From positions 4,712,001 through 4,776,000 of the forward strand of contig NZ_CP108454.1 in NCBI RefSeq assembly GCF_036240795.1: 64,000 nt of DNA, read 5' to 3'. The notes beneath the pieces are model-generated. The model had not been told where the DNA came from, made no database searches, and was given only the letters and a program-made list of their open reading frames with translations. Below, in pieces: positions 22,172-31,445 of this stretch (positions within the stretch are counted from its first letter, which is position 1; each line of letters opens with the position of its first letter). The position numbers were made by a program, and so were the translations under genes. Source of the DNA: Streptomyces sp. NBC_01268. Its GTDB lineage: Bacteria; Actinomycetota; Actinomycetes; Streptomycetales; Streptomycetaceae.

Positions 22172-23533
22172 ATGAGTGCTTCGACGGGTTCTGCCAGCGA
22201 CACGGCGCGGGTTCCGGGGGTGCCGGGGGCGGACCTGCTGGCCGCCCTGCTCGACGGGATGGACGCGGCCTTGTGCGCGCTGGACTCCGACGGGACCGTC
22301 ACCCACTGGAACCGCGAGGCCGAGCGGATCCTCGGCTGGTCGGCCGGGGAGGCCGTCGGACGGCGCGGCTTCGACGGCTGGGCGGCCCGCAGCGCCGACG
22401 CCGGGGAGACCCTGGCCCGGCTGATGCGGGCGATGACCGCGCCCGGCCGCCAGGTCCACGAGTTCGCGCTGCTGCGCAAGGACGGCGGGCGGGTCCTGGT
22501 CCGCACCCAGACGGCGGGCGTGCGCGCGGCCGACGGCGCCCCGGCCGGGGTGTACTGCGCCTTCAGCGAGGTGCACGTCCAGGTCGACCTGGAGCGGTCG
22601 ATCGCCCTGAGCGAGGCCCTCTTCGAGGACGCGTCCTGGGGCGTCGTGCTGGTCGACGTGGACCTGCGCCCGGCGGTCGTCAACGCCTACGCGGCCCGCG
22701 CGCTCGGCACCGCCCGCACCACGCTGCTCGGGCGCCCGCTGGGCGAGATCGTCACCCAGGGCGTCGAACAGCTGGAGTCCGCCCTCCAGCACGTCCTCGC
22801 CGCGGGCGCGCCGCCCGAGCCGACCGACCTGTGGGTGACGCTGCGCGGCCCGCGCGGCGAGCGCCGCCGCTGCTGGCGCTCCGGCTTCGTCCGGCTCGCC
22901 TCACCGCTCGCCGAGGAGCCGGAGCCGGTCCCGCTGGGCGTCGGCTGGCTCTTCCAGGACGTCACCGACGCCCGTCTCGCCGAGCAGGGCGCGGACCGGC
23001 TGCGCTTCCGCTGGAGCCAGCTGCACCGCGCGGGCGCGGCGGCGGCGGAGTGCGAGGACCCGGCGGAGGCCGCCGCGGTCCTGCTGGACTTCGCCCTGGC
23101 CGGCTTCGCCGACCACGTCCTGGTCGACCGCACCCTCCCCGACGGGCGCCTGGTCCGCACCCTGGCCACCCCGGCGGGCACCCCCGGCCCGGTCACCCCG
23201 ACGGCGAGCGGCGGCATCCCGCTGCCCTACGCCGCGTCCCACCCCGCCGTCCTGTCCTTCGCCCGCCCGGGCTGCACCCGTGCGAGCGCGGCCCCCGACG
23301 CACCGGACTGGTCCACCGACCGCCTCTGGCCCCCGGGCATGACCCACGCCCTCTGCGTCCCCCTCCGCGCCCGCGCCCGCACCCTGGGCGTCGCCACCTT
23401 CCTCCGCTCCCCGTCCCGCCCGGCCTTCGAGCGGGACGACGCGGTGTACGCGGAGACGGTCGCGGGGCGGGTGGCGGCGGCGCTGGACGCGAGCGAGCGC
23501 TTACGGCAGCCGACGGGACCCGAGGGGAACTGA
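22172..23533 (+). CDS. PAS/GAF-domain sensor protein
   Basis: 453 residues from ATG 22172, with GGGGGGTGTCGA upstream. A PAS domain (about 20-125, VTHWNREAERILGWSAGEAV), a second PAS (about 140-270) and a GAF-like domain (about 285-440). No kinase, phosphatase or cyclase output domain follows. It resembles the sensor half of Streptomyces SpoIIE/RsbU-type proteins, so it may signal through protein contact. A rare TTA codon (23501-23503, codon 444) suggests bldA-dependent completion late in growth. Confidence 0.82.
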   Translation: MSASTGSASDTARVPGVPGADLLAALLDGMDAALCALDSDGTVTHWNREAERILGWSAGEAVGRRGFDGWAARSADAGETLARLMRAMTAPGRQVHEFALLRKDGGRVLVRTQTAGVRAADGAPAGVYCAFSEVHVQVDLERSIALSEALFEDASWGVVLVDVDLRPAVVNAYAARALGTARTTLLGRPLGEIVTQGVEQLESALQHVLAAGAPPEPTDLWVTLRGPRGERRRCWRSGFVRLASPLAEEPEPVPLGVGWLFQDVTDARLAEQGADRLRFRWSQLHRAGAAAAECEDPAEAAAVLLDFALAGFADHVLVDRTLPDGRLVRTLATPAGTPGPVTPTASGGIPLPYAASHPAVLSFARPGCTRASAAPDAPDWSTDRLWPPGMTHALCVPLRARARTLGVATFLRSPSRPAFERDDAVYAETVAGRVAAALDASERLRQPTGPEGN

Positions 23534-23622
23534 CGGGCTGTGGACAAGCCGGAGTGGCTGTCGGTCGCCTGTGCGATCATCGCGCCGAATACGCGAAGTC
23601 ACCGCTCCGGGGGGAACGGAAC

Positions 23623-26600
23623 ATGTCTCAACCCTTGCGTGCGGCCGGGAGAACCACGCCGTACGCCGCTCTGTTCGCCACCCTGTCCGTACTGTTGTCC
23701 TTGCTGCTGCCCACCGGCGCCGCCTGGGCCGCGGAGGCGCCCTCGCCCCCGCCGTCCACGCCGAAGGCGACGTCCGAGGCGTCCCGGACGCCTCGGACGA
23801 GCGCGCCCGAGGCGCCTGAGGCACCGGCCGCCGAGGACTGCTCGCCGCTGGCGCTCGCCCGGTTCGGCGGCCCGGGCGCGGCCGTCGGCAAGGCCTCGCT
23901 CGCCGGAAACGGCACGGCCTGCTTCACCTTCACCGCCGAGCGGTCCGGAATGCACCGGGTGCTGCTGGCCGGCCGCTACGGGACCCGCGCCGCCGTCTTC
24001 GACGGCGAGACGGAGCTCGACTGCTACGACTCCGACTGGGGCCCCGGCTGGTGTGCCCTGCCCCGCTCCGGCGCGTTCACCCTGCGCCTGGACAACGGCT
24101 CGGTCGACCCCGACGAGGCGTCGGTGACGGTCACGCCCCTCGCCTCCGACGACGGCTGTCTGCCCGAGACCGGCACTTCCTGGGACCAGGAGCCCCTCAC
24201 GGGGTCCCTCGTCAGTCCGCTGGGTCTCGTCTGCCGGCCCTTCGCGGCCAAGCCGGGCGAGCGCATCACGCACACGTTCGACATGGTCGTCTACGGCGAC
24301 GAGCGGGGCTGGATCACGGACGAGACCGGTGGCCCCGTCTGCGACCTGCGCGCGCCGGGCGAAGGCTGCGTCCTGCCCGGTGACGGCCCCTACCGGGTCA
24401 TCGGAGAGGCGTCCGGCAATCCTTTCGAGGCCTTCCCCGTCGACTACCGCCTGAAGATCCGTCGCCTCTCGGACCCCGAGGGCTGTGCGACCGTGCCGGT
24501 GAACGCCTACGGCTCGGCCCCGACGATCGCGTCCCCGGCGACCGGCTGCAAGACCTTCACCGTGCCCGTGACGGGCGACTACGACGTGTACGGCGTCGCG
24601 CAGCCCGAGGGCCAGCGTTCCCGCCTCAGGCTCTACGACCGCGCCGGCACGACCGTCTGCGAGCCCTGGAGCGCCTGCCGGCTCACCTCCGGCGTCCTGT
24701 ACACGGCGACGACCGACGACGCGACCCTGATCCTCCGGCCGGCGGCCGCCGACGGCTGCGAGACCGTCTCCCTGGGCGCTCTGGAGGGCCGCTTCACCGC
24801 GCCCGGTGAGATCGACTGCCTGACGCTGCCCCTGCCCGAGAACGCCCACCTGGCGATCCTCAAGCCGAGCGGCGGCCCCGAGCCCCGCCCGGACCTCACC
24901 GTCGTGAGGGCGGACGGCGGCTACGTCTGCGGAGAGGAGACCCTGATCCAGGGCACCTGTGTCCTGACCGGCCAGGGTCCGTTCCGCGCGGTGGTCTCCA
25001 CCGACGACACCCAGCCGCCGACCGGTGCCTACCGGCTGGTGCTGTACCGAACGGACGCCGCCCACGCCTGCCCGGTCTTCCCCGCGGGCGACTTCACGGC
25101 GACGAGCGCCGCCGCCCGGCTCACCACGGGTGACGGGGTCTTCTCCGGCTGTCTGTCCATCCCGGCCGACGCGCACTCCACCTCCGAGAACATGCAGATC
25201 AGCTCGGGGGCCGGGGCGGCCGCCGCCCAGTACTCGGTCCTGGACACCACGGGCAGGCAGGTCTGTCAGGGCCGGTCCGACTACGGCAGCTTCACCACCT
25301 GTGCCCTGACGCCGGGTCTCGCCCACACCGTGCTCCTCGCGGGCAGCGACACCGCTTCGGCGTACACGCTCGTCCGCCGGGACGTGACCGCTACCGCGAA
25401 GGGCTGCGCGGTGACTCCGGCGACAGCGGTCGGCGGCCCGTCCTCGGGCGGCGCGCTCGCCGCCCCGGGTGCGCTGCTCTGCCGCCAGGTGACGACCGGT
25501 GACGCCGGGGACGTGCTGCACCTCGACGTCCGCGACCCGCTGGGCACGGCGAACGTCCTGGCCTACGACGCGAGCGGCAGCGGCGTTCCCACTTGCGGCT
25601 ACCGCAACAAGGCGTGCGCGGTCACCGGCTCGACCCGTTACCAGGTCGTGCTGACCGTGCCGGCGCACCTGAAGGCCGCCGCCGCGTACCGCTTCGACGC
25701 GCTGCGCATCGGCACGCCGGAGGGCCCCGCTCCGGAGTGCACCCGCGCCCCGGACATCACCTACGGGTACGGGCCGATCGAGGGCGTGCTCGACGAGCAG
25801 CACACGGCGGCCTGCCTGTCGCTGCCCACCGCCGCCCGCGACCGCTTCGACCTGAAGGTCGCCGACACCGCCGGCCGTACGGAGACGGGGGTGCCCGCGC
25901 TGTACGACGCGAGCGGTGACAACGGGTGCTTCGGCGTGGGGGCGTCGGCGTACCAGTGCTACCTCACGGAGGGTTCGGGCTCCAACGCCTCGCCCAGCAC
26001 CTTCGTCCTCGGCCTGCCGGAGAAGGCGGCCAGGACGGACTACAGCACCCGGCTCGACTGCTGGTCGCTCCATTGCGGCACCGCGCAGATCACCATCGGA
26101 GACGTCTCCCCGACCTCCGCCCAGGGCGGGAAGGTCGTCACGCTCACCGTGACCGGCACAGCCCTCGGCATGCGGGACTACGTCCGGCTGACCGACGGCT
26201 CGAAGACCCTCACGGCCACCACGGTGTCCGTGTCCCCGGACGCCCGGACCCTGACGGCGACGCTGGACCTGCGGAGCGTCGGCGAGAGCAGCTGGAACGT
26301 CAGCGTGATCGCTTGGGCCGGCTGGGCTTACCAGCGCGGCACGTTCACGGTCACCAAGCCCGCCCCGTCCGCGCTCGGCACCTACAAGCCGCTCACCCCC
26401 ACGCGCCTGATGGACACCCGCACCGGCGTCGGCGTCCGCAAGGGCAAGGTCGGCCCGGACGGCACCGTCACCCTGCAGGTCGCGGGCAACGGCGGAGTCC
26501 CGGCCACCGGGGTCGGCGCCGTCGTGCTCAACGTGACGGCGACCGGGCCGACGGCGGCGGGCTTCGTGTCGGTGTTCCCGGACGGCACGCAGCGCACGTC

Positions 26601-27492
26601 GGCATCGAACCTGAACTTCAAGGCCGGGCAGACGATCCCCAACCTGGTGATCGTGCCGGTCGTGAACGGCAAGGTGAGCTTCTACAACCGCGCGGGCTCC
26701 GTCGACCTACTGGCCGACGTGGCCGGCTACTACGTGACGGACGGCTCGGGAGCCACGTACCGGCCCGTGACGCCGACCCGGCTGATGGACACCCGGACCG
26801 GTCTCGGCGTGCCCAAGGCCAAGGTCGGGGCGGCGGGGACGGTCACCCTGCAGGTGACGGGGAAGGCGGGCGTCCCGTCCTCCGGCGTCACCGCCGTCGT
26901 GCTCAACGTGACGGCGACCGGGCCGACGGCGGCGGGCTTCGTGTCGGTGTTCCCGGACGGCACGCAGCGCACGTCGGCATCGAACCTGAACTTCACCGCC
27001 GGGACGACCATCCCCAACCTGGTCGTCGTGCCGGTCGTGAACGGCAAGGTGAGCTTCTACAACCACTCCGGATCCGTGGACCTGCTCGCCGACGTGTCCG
27101 GCTACTTCACCACCGACGGGACGGGGTCGGCGTACAAGCCGATCGCGCCGACCCGGCTGATGGACACCCGTTCCGGTCTCGGCGTGCCCAAGGCGAAGGT
27201 CGGCCCGGACGGGACCGTCACGCTCGCCGTGGCCGGGACCGCGGGCATCCCGGCCACCGGCGTCACGGCCGTGGTGCTCAACGTGACGGCGGTCGCGCCG
27301 ACGGCGGCGGGTTTCGTGTCGGTGTTCCCGGACGGGACGGTCCGGACCTCCGCCTCGAACCTGAACTTCACCGCCGGGACGACCATCCCCAACCTGGTCG
27401 TCGTGCCCGTGGTGAACGGGAAGGTGGGTTTCTACAACAAGGCGGGGTCCGTGGACCTGCTGGCGGATGTCGCCGGGTACTACGTCTCGTAG
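23623..27492 (+). CDS. Large secreted repeat protein with IPT/TIG-like domain
   Basis: 1289 residues from ATG 23623 (GGGGGGAACGGA upstream). A signal peptide is followed by a Pro/Ser/Thr-rich linker. Residues about 65-800 contain recurrent beta-rich modules of about 110 residues with paired Cys (C-x-PxxA/V patterns). An IPT/TIG-like segment starts near 825 (ISDVSPTSAQGG-like). Three C-terminal repeats of about 125 residues follow (from about 919, 1045 and 1170), each with PTRLMDTRTG, VVLNVTATGPTAAGFVSVFP and SVDLLADVAGYY. It ends in the last repeat with no sortase or membrane anchor. It is probably an extracellular matrix or carbohydrate-interacting protein. Confidence 0.8.
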   Translation: MSQPLRAAGRTTPYAALFATLSVLLSLLLPTGAAWAAEAPSPPPSTPKATSEASRTPRTSAPEAPEAPAAEDCSPLALARFGGPGAAVGKASLAGNGTACFTFTAERSGMHRVLLAGRYGTRAAVFDGETELDCYDSDWGPGWCALPRSGAFTLRLDNGSVDPDEASVTVTPLASDDGCLPETGTSWDQEPLTGSLVSPLGLVCRPFAAKPGERITHTFDMVVYGDERGWITDETGGPVCDLRAPGEGCVLPGDGPYRVIGEASGNPFEAFPVDYRLKIRRLSDPEGCATVPVNAYGSAPTIASPATGCKTFTVPVTGDYDVYGVAQPEGQRSRLRLYDRAGTTVCEPWSACRLTSGVLYTATTDDATLILRPAAADGCETVSLGALEGRFTAPGEIDCLTLPLPENAHLAILKPSGGPEPRPDLTVVRADGGYVCGEETLIQGTCVLTGQGPFRAVVSTDDTQPPTGAYRLVLYRTDAAHACPVFPAGDFTATSAAARLTTGDGVFSGCLSIPADAHSTSENMQISSGAGAAAAQYSVLDTTGRQVCQGRSDYGSFTTCALTPGLAHTVLLAGSDTASAYTLVRRDVTATAKGCAVTPATAVGGPSSGGALAAPGALLCRQVTTGDAGDVLHLDVRDPLGTANVLAYDASGSGVPTCGYRNKACAVTGSTRYQVVLTVPAHLKAAAAYRFDALRIGTPEGPAPECTRAPDITYGYGPIEGVLDEQHTAACLSLPTAARDRFDLKVADTAGRTETGVPALYDASGDNGCFGVGASAYQCYLTEGSGSNASPSTFVLGLPEKAARTDYSTRLDCWSLHCGTAQITIGDVSPTSAQGGKVVTLTVTGTALGMRDYVRLTDGSKTLTATTVSVSPDARTLTATLDLRSVGESSWNVSVIAWAGWAYQRGTFTVTKPAPSALGTYKPLTPTRLMDTRTGVGVRKGKVGPDGTVTLQVAGNGGVPATGVGAVVLNVTATGPTAAGFVSVFPDGTQRTSASNLNFKAGQTIPNLVIVPVVNGKVSFYNRAGSVDLLADVAGYYVTDGSGATYRPVTPTRLMDTRTGLGVPKAKVGAAGTVTLQVTGKAGVPSSGVTAVVLNVTATGPTAAGFVSVFPDGTQRTSASNLNFTAGTTIPNLVVVPVVNGKVSFYNHSGSVDLLADVSGYFTTDGTGSAYKPIAPTRLMDTRSGLGVPKAKVGPDGTVTLAVAGTAGIPATGVTAVVLNVTAVAPTAAGFVSVFPDGTVRTSASNLNFTAGTTIPNLVVVPVVNGKVGFYNKAGSVDLLADVAGYYVS
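26391..27489 (+). repeat. Three DNA-level repeats encoding the C-terminal modules
   Basis: Units of about 370 bp beginning near 26391, 26763 and 27137. A block of about 80 bp around 26545-26625 is identical to one around 26917-26997, indicating recent duplication or gene conversion between the first two units. Confidence 0.75.
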
Positions 27493-27516
27493 GAGGCCCG
27501 TGCGACCTGACGGACA

Positions 27517-27556
27517 GCACGGGGGCGGTGGCGAGGATTCGCCACCGCCCCCGTGC
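27517..27556. terminator. 18-bp perfect bidirectional terminator hairpin
   Basis: GCACGGGGGCGGTGGCGA (27517-27534) and its exact complement (27539-27556) around GGAT. It lies between the convergent repeat-protein and SIS genes, so it can serve both. Confidence 0.85.
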
Positions 27557-27568
27557 GGGTTTCCGGCC

Positions 27569-28324
27569 TCAGTGGCGGAAGAAGATGCGGTCCCCGTACT
27601 CCGTCATCACGCGCCCGTTCCACTCGTGCCCGCCGTCCACGTTGCCCGAGCGGAGCAGCGGCGGCTCGATGCCGAGGCGGACCAGTTCCTCGGCGGCGGC
27701 GGCCATCGTGGCCTGCATGAGGGCGCTGGTGACGACGGTGGAGGCGGGGGCGAAGGGGGCCTCGATGCCCTCGTGGGTGAGTTCGGCGTCGCCGATGGCG
27801 ATCTTCGAGTCGAGGACGACGTCGCAGTGGTCCTTCAGGTACGTCCCCGAGACGTGCCGCGACTTGGTCTCCGTCGCGTACGCGACCGAGGTGACCCCGA
27901 TCACGGTGAGGCCGAGCGCGCGGGCGTTCATCGCCATCTCGACCGGCAGGGCGTTGCGCCCGGACAGGGAGATGATGATCAGGACGTCGCCGGCCCGCGC
28001 GGGGGAGGAGTCCAGGACGGCGCCGGCCAGGCCGTCGACGCGTTCGAGCGCGGAGCCCAGGGTCGCGGGCATGACGTCGACGCCGACGACGCCCGGCACG
28101 GCCAGCAGGTTCATCAGGGCGAGGCCGCCCGCGCGGTAGACGACGTCCTGCGCGGCGAGCGAGGAGTGGCCCGCGCCGAAGGCGAAGAGCCGGTTGCCCG
28201 CGGCCACCGCCCCGGCGATGGCGGTCCCGGCCGCGGAGATGGCGTCCGCCTCTTCGTCCCGCACCTTCTGGAGCAGGCCGATCGCGGCGTCGAAGAACTG
28301 TCCGGCCAGCTTGCTCTCGCCCAT
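27569..28324 (-). CDS. SIS-domain sugar-phosphate-binding protein (UPF0309-like)
   Basis: 251 residues from ATG 28324 (GAAGGAG about 8 nt upstream). Phosphosugar-binding SIS fold: FAFGAGHSS near residue 48 and IISLSGRNALPVE near 117. C-terminal RSGNVDGGHEWN is typical of the UPF0309 group. It probably isomerises or senses an amino-sugar phosphate. It is divergent from the DtxR-type regulator with about 150 bp between. Confidence 0.87.
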   Translation of the reverse strand: MGESKLAGQFFDAAIGLLQKVRDEEADAISAAGTAIAGAVAAGNRLFAFGAGHSSLAAQDVVYRAGGLALMNLLAVPGVVGVDVMPATLGSALERVDGLAGAVLDSSPARAGDVLIIISLSGRNALPVEMAMNARALGLTVIGVTSVAYATETKSRHVSGTYLKDHCDVVLDSKIAIGDAELTHEGIEAPFAPASTVVTSALMQATMAAAAEELVRLGIEPPLLRSGNVDGGHEWNGRVMTEYGDRIFFRH

Positions 28325-28474
28325 GGCGGCGGCTCCTTCTCGTCGTGGTCGCCGATCACGGTGCGGTCTGGACCATTGCTCTGTCAATACCGCCTCGCCC
28401 GTGCGCGCCCCGGTTGTCCGCGCGATGCGTCAGAATTGGTGCAGGGCCAGCGCACGACTCATTGAGGGGCACGT

Positions 28475-29167
28475 ATGTCCGGACTGATCGACACCACGGA
28501 GATGTATCTCCGCACCATCCTTGAGCTCGAAGAGGAAGGTGTGGTCCCCATGCGCGCCCGGATCGCCGAGCGGCTGGACCAGAGCGGTCCGACCGTGAGC
28601 CAGACGGTGGCCCGCATGGAGCGTGACGGCCTGGTGGCCGTCGCCAGCGACCGGCACCTGGAGCTCACGGACGAGGGCCGCCGCCTGGCCACCCGCGTGA
28701 TGCGCAAGCACCGGCTCGCCGAGTGTCTGCTCGTCGACGTGATCGGCCTGGAGTGGGAGCAGGTCCACGCGGAGGCGTGCCGCTGGGAGCACGTGATGAG
28801 CGAAGCCGTGGAGCGCCGGGTCCTGGAGCTGCTGCGCCACCCGACGGAGTCGCCGTACGGCAACCCGATCCCGGGCCTGGAGGAGCTGGGCGAGAAGGCC
28901 GAGGCGGAGTCCTTCCTGGACGACTCGATGGTCTCGCTGGCCGACCTGGAGGCCGGCGGCGAGGGCAAGACGGTGATCGTCCGCCGGATCGGCGAGCCCA
29001 TCCAGACGGACGCCCAGCTGATGTACACGCTGCGCCGTGCGGGCGTGCAGCCGGGTTCGGTGGTCTCCGTGACCGAGTCCCCCGGCGGCGTCCTGGTGGG
29101 CAGCAGCGGCGAGGCGGCCGAGCTCGACGCCGAGGTCGCCGCGCACGTCTTCGTCGCCAAGCGCTGA
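28475..29167 (+). CDS. dmdR1: DtxR/IdeR-family iron-dependent regulator
   Basis: 230 residues. The winged HTH is at about 27-50 (ARIAERLDQSGPTVSQTVAR). Primary metal ligands Met10, Cys102, Glu105 and His106 and ancillary ligands His79, Glu83 and His98 are all in the IdeR positions. A C-terminal SH3-like domain starts near residue 150. With Fe2+ it represses siderophore and iron uptake genes. In S. coelicolor the orthologue is dmdR1, for which an antiparallel overlapping gene (adm) has been described. An open antisense frame is present here too. Confidence 0.93.
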   Translation: MSGLIDTTEMYLRTILELEEEGVVPMRARIAERLDQSGPTVSQTVARMERDGLVAVASDRHLELTDEGRRLATRVMRKHRLAECLLVDVIGLEWEQVHAEACRWEHVMSEAVERRVLELLRHPTESPYGNPIPGLEELGEKAEAESFLDDSMVSLADLEAGGEGKTVIVRRIGEPIQTDAQLMYTLRRAGVQPGSVVSVTESPGGVLVGSSGEAAELDAEVAAHVFVAKR

Positions 29168-29598
29168 CGGTCGGGTTCCGCCCCTCCGGGTCCCGTCCGT
29201 TCTCGCACCCCTCGTCCCTTCCGCATCCCCTCCCGTCCCGTGCGGGGCCCGGTTTACGGCGGAATCGCCACGCCCGCGCCCCCGCCCGTGCCACGCTGGG
29301 GGGATGAGGGTCGTCCTCCATGCGTATCGCGCCACCGCGACAGAAAGCCCCGGCGCCCTGAGGCGCCGGGGCCTGTCCTCCCCTGTGCTGACCCGGAGCC
29401 CCGAGCTCCCAGGGTCATTCCCCACGGACCGATTTCCCCGAGCGGTCCGCCTCCCGCTGAAGATCTCCCCTCGGCCGCGTCCGTCAATCCTTGAGCGCCG
29501 TCACTCGAACGAGGGGTGTTGAGCGGCAGGAGCTCATTTTCGAATACAGGTTCGATAGTCTGGCGCAGTTCCAAGGGAAAGAGGGGGTGCCGAGCAGC
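29168..29598. other. Intergenic region between the iron regulator and a hydrolase
   Basis: 431 bp with no supported gene. It holds an 11-bp hairpin (GCCCCGGCGCC 29347-29357, GGCGCCGGGGC 29362-29372) likely to be a terminator, and the LexA-like palindrome at 29540-29555. Short frames at 29304 and 29320 follow G-rich sequence but lack other support. Confidence 0.6.
29540..29555. promoter_or_regulatory. LexA-like palindrome TCGAA-N6-TTCGA upstream of the hydrolase
   Basis: TCGAATACAGGTTCGA matches the actinobacterial SOS-box shape (CGAAC-N4-GTTCG) in its arms with two inner deviations. It overlaps a possible -10 (GATAGT, 29554-29559) before the alpha/beta hydrolase gene. Confidence 0.4.
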
Positions 29599-30480
29599 AT
29601 GGTGCGACGACTCGACGTCACCGGGGCCGACGGCGTACGGCTGGCGGCCTGGGACTTCACGGAGGAGACCGCCCCGGGGGCGGCCGACGGCTCCGGCGTC
29701 TTACTCCTGCACGGGCTCATGGGCCACGCCGCCCACTGGACCCACGCCGCCCGCCGGCTGGGCCGGCGCCACCGCACGGTCGCCCTCGACCAGCGCGGCC
29801 ACGGGCACAGCGAGAAGCCCGCCGCGGGCCCGTTCACGCGCGAGGCGTACGTCGCGGACGCGGCGGCCGTCGTCGAGCGGCTCGGCCTCGGCCCCGTCAC
29901 CCTCGTCGGGCACTCCATGGGCGCCCTCACCGCCTGGCAGCTCGCCGCCGAGCGCCCCGACCTCGTCCGCGCCCTCGTCATCTGCGACATGCGCGCCTCC
30001 GCCCTCGGCGCGGCCTCCCAGCGCGAGTGGCAGGACTGGTTCCGCCGCTGGCCCGTCCCCTTCGCCTCGCTGGACGCCGTCCGGCAGTGGTTCGGCGACG
30101 CGGACCCCTGGGTCGAGCGCCCGCACCCGGCCAGGGGCGAGTTCTTCGCCGAGGTGATGGCCGAGCGGCCCGACGGCTGGCGCCCCGTCTTCGACCCCGC
30201 CCAGATGCTCACCTCCCGCGAGACCTGGGTCCACGACGCGCACTGGGAGTCCCTCGCCCAGGTCCGCTGCCCCACCCTCGTCGTCCGCGGTCTCGACGGT
30301 GAGCTGGGCCGGGCCGAGGCGCAGGAGATGGTCCGGGTCCTGCCCCGAGGGGCGTACGCGGAGATCCCCGACGCCGGGCACCTCCTCCACTACGAGCACG
30401 CCGACGCCTGGTGGGAGACCGTCGAACCCTTCCTGGAGGGCGTCCTGACGCCCCGGCGGACACCGGCGCCGGGTCTATAA
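29599..30480 (+). CDS. Alpha/beta-fold hydrolase with TTA codon
   Basis: 293 residues from ATG 29599; GTG 29587 with AGGGA 7 nt upstream is an equally good start. HGLMGH gives the oxyanion hole, GHSMGA holds nucleophile Ser106, and AGHLLHY near 262 holds the catalytic His. Substrate unknown; similar proteins are esterases, haloperoxidase-like or epoxide hydrolases. Codon 35 is TTA (29701-29703), the rare bldA-dependent Leu codon, so expression may be confined to late growth. A LexA-like box lies upstream. Confidence 0.87.
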   Translation: MVRRLDVTGADGVRLAAWDFTEETAPGAADGSGVLLLHGLMGHAAHWTHAARRLGRRHRTVALDQRGHGHSEKPAAGPFTREAYVADAAAVVERLGLGPVTLVGHSMGALTAWQLAAERPDLVRALVICDMRASALGAASQREWQDWFRRWPVPFASLDAVRQWFGDADPWVERPHPARGEFFAEVMAERPDGWRPVFDPAQMLTSRETWVHDAHWESLAQVRCPTLVVRGLDGELGRAEAQEMVRVLPRGAYAEIPDAGHLLHYEHADAWWETVEPFLEGVLTPRRTPAPGL

Positions 30481-30608
30481 GATCACCGGCGGGCGCCCAT
30501 CAGGGCGCCCGCCGCATCAGCGATGCCGGCGACGGAAGTGACGGTCAGCGACGTCGGTGCAGCCGGTGCCGCCGACCGGCGTCGGCGACGTCAGACCCGG
30601 AGGTTCCC

Positions 30609-31421
30609 TTGCAGCTCGCCCGCCGTACGGTCCTGCTCGCGGCCGGTGCCGCGTCCGCCGCCCTCGCCGTCGCCGCCCCCGGCGCCGCCGCGGCCGCCGG
30701 ACCCCTGCCCCCGGCCGGGCCGCACACCGGCGACAACCCGGTCGTGCGGGAGAACCTGGCGGAGGGCTCCGACCAGTGGGGCATCGGCTGCGGCGAGACC
30801 TGCGGGGTCGACGCGAAGAACCCCCGGATCCAGGGGTACGCGTCCGCCGCCTCCGTCGAGCCGGGCCAGGACCTCGCCCTGCGCGTGTCGGCGCGCGGCG
30901 ACCGCACCTGCACGGTCGAGATCTACCGCCTCGGCCACTACGGCGGCGACCGCGCCCGCCACCTGCTCACCGCCGCCGACGTCCCGGCCGACGGCCGGAC
31001 CTGGAAGACGCGGGTCCCCGCGAGTTGGATCTCCGGCCTCTTCCTCGCCGTCCTCACCACGCCCGACGGGCACCGCGCCTACGCGCCCTTCGTGGTCCGC
31101 GAACCCGCCCGCCGCTCCGACGTCCTGGCCGTCGTCCCGCTGAGCTACGCCGGCCGGCGCCCGTACCCCGGGCTCGGCATGCCCGAGACCCTGGGGAGGG
31201 ACGCGAGCACGGCCCGCTGGCTGGAGGAGGCGGGGTACGACGTCACGTACGCGACCGAGGAGGACGTCCGCCGGGGCAGGGTCCGCCCGGCCCGTTACGC
31301 GGCGGTCGTGCACCCCTCGGCCACCGCCCTGCCCCGTCCGCTCGCCCTCGCCGAGCCCGGCCACACGGACGAGCGGACCCGGCAGCAGGCCGCCGAACTC
31401 CTCGACGGCCTGCTCCGATAG
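30609..31421 (+). CDS. Secreted N,N-dimethylformamidase-like protein
   Basis: TTG 30609 is preceded by GGAGG 6 nt upstream and gives 270 residues; no ATG/GTG in frame gives a better RBS. The N-terminus ARRTVLLAAGAASAALAVAA is a Tat-type signal. The mature part (SDQWGIGCG, VEIYRLGHYGGDRARHL, GRTWKTRVPASWISGLFLA) matches the N-terminal region of secreted proteins related to the DMFase beta subunit, which normally run to 450 residues or more. Here the catalytic C-terminal domain is short or missing. It may be a truncated paralogue. Confidence 0.72.
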   Translation: MQLARRTVLLAAGAASAALAVAAPGAAAAAGPLPPAGPHTGDNPVVRENLAEGSDQWGIGCGETCGVDAKNPRIQGYASAASVEPGQDLALRVSARGDRTCTVEIYRLGHYGGDRARHLLTAADVPADGRTWKTRVPASWISGLFLAVLTTPDGHRAYAPFVVREPARRSDVLAVVPLSYAGRRPYPGLGMPETLGRDASTARWLEEAGYDVTYATEEDVRRGRVRPARYAAVVHPSATALPRPLALAEPGHTDERTRQQAAELLDGLLR

Positions 31422-31445
31422 GACCGTCAGGCCCCGGGACGGGCG

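Noticed and set aside
22153..23622. Upstream extension of the secreted repeat protein frame
   Set aside because: Arg/Pro-rich shadow of the PAS/GAF gene; the signal peptide at 23623 fixes the true start.
29304..29522. Short frames between the iron regulator and the hydrolase
   Set aside because: They run through a terminator hairpin and a promoter-like region, and codon use is unconvincing.
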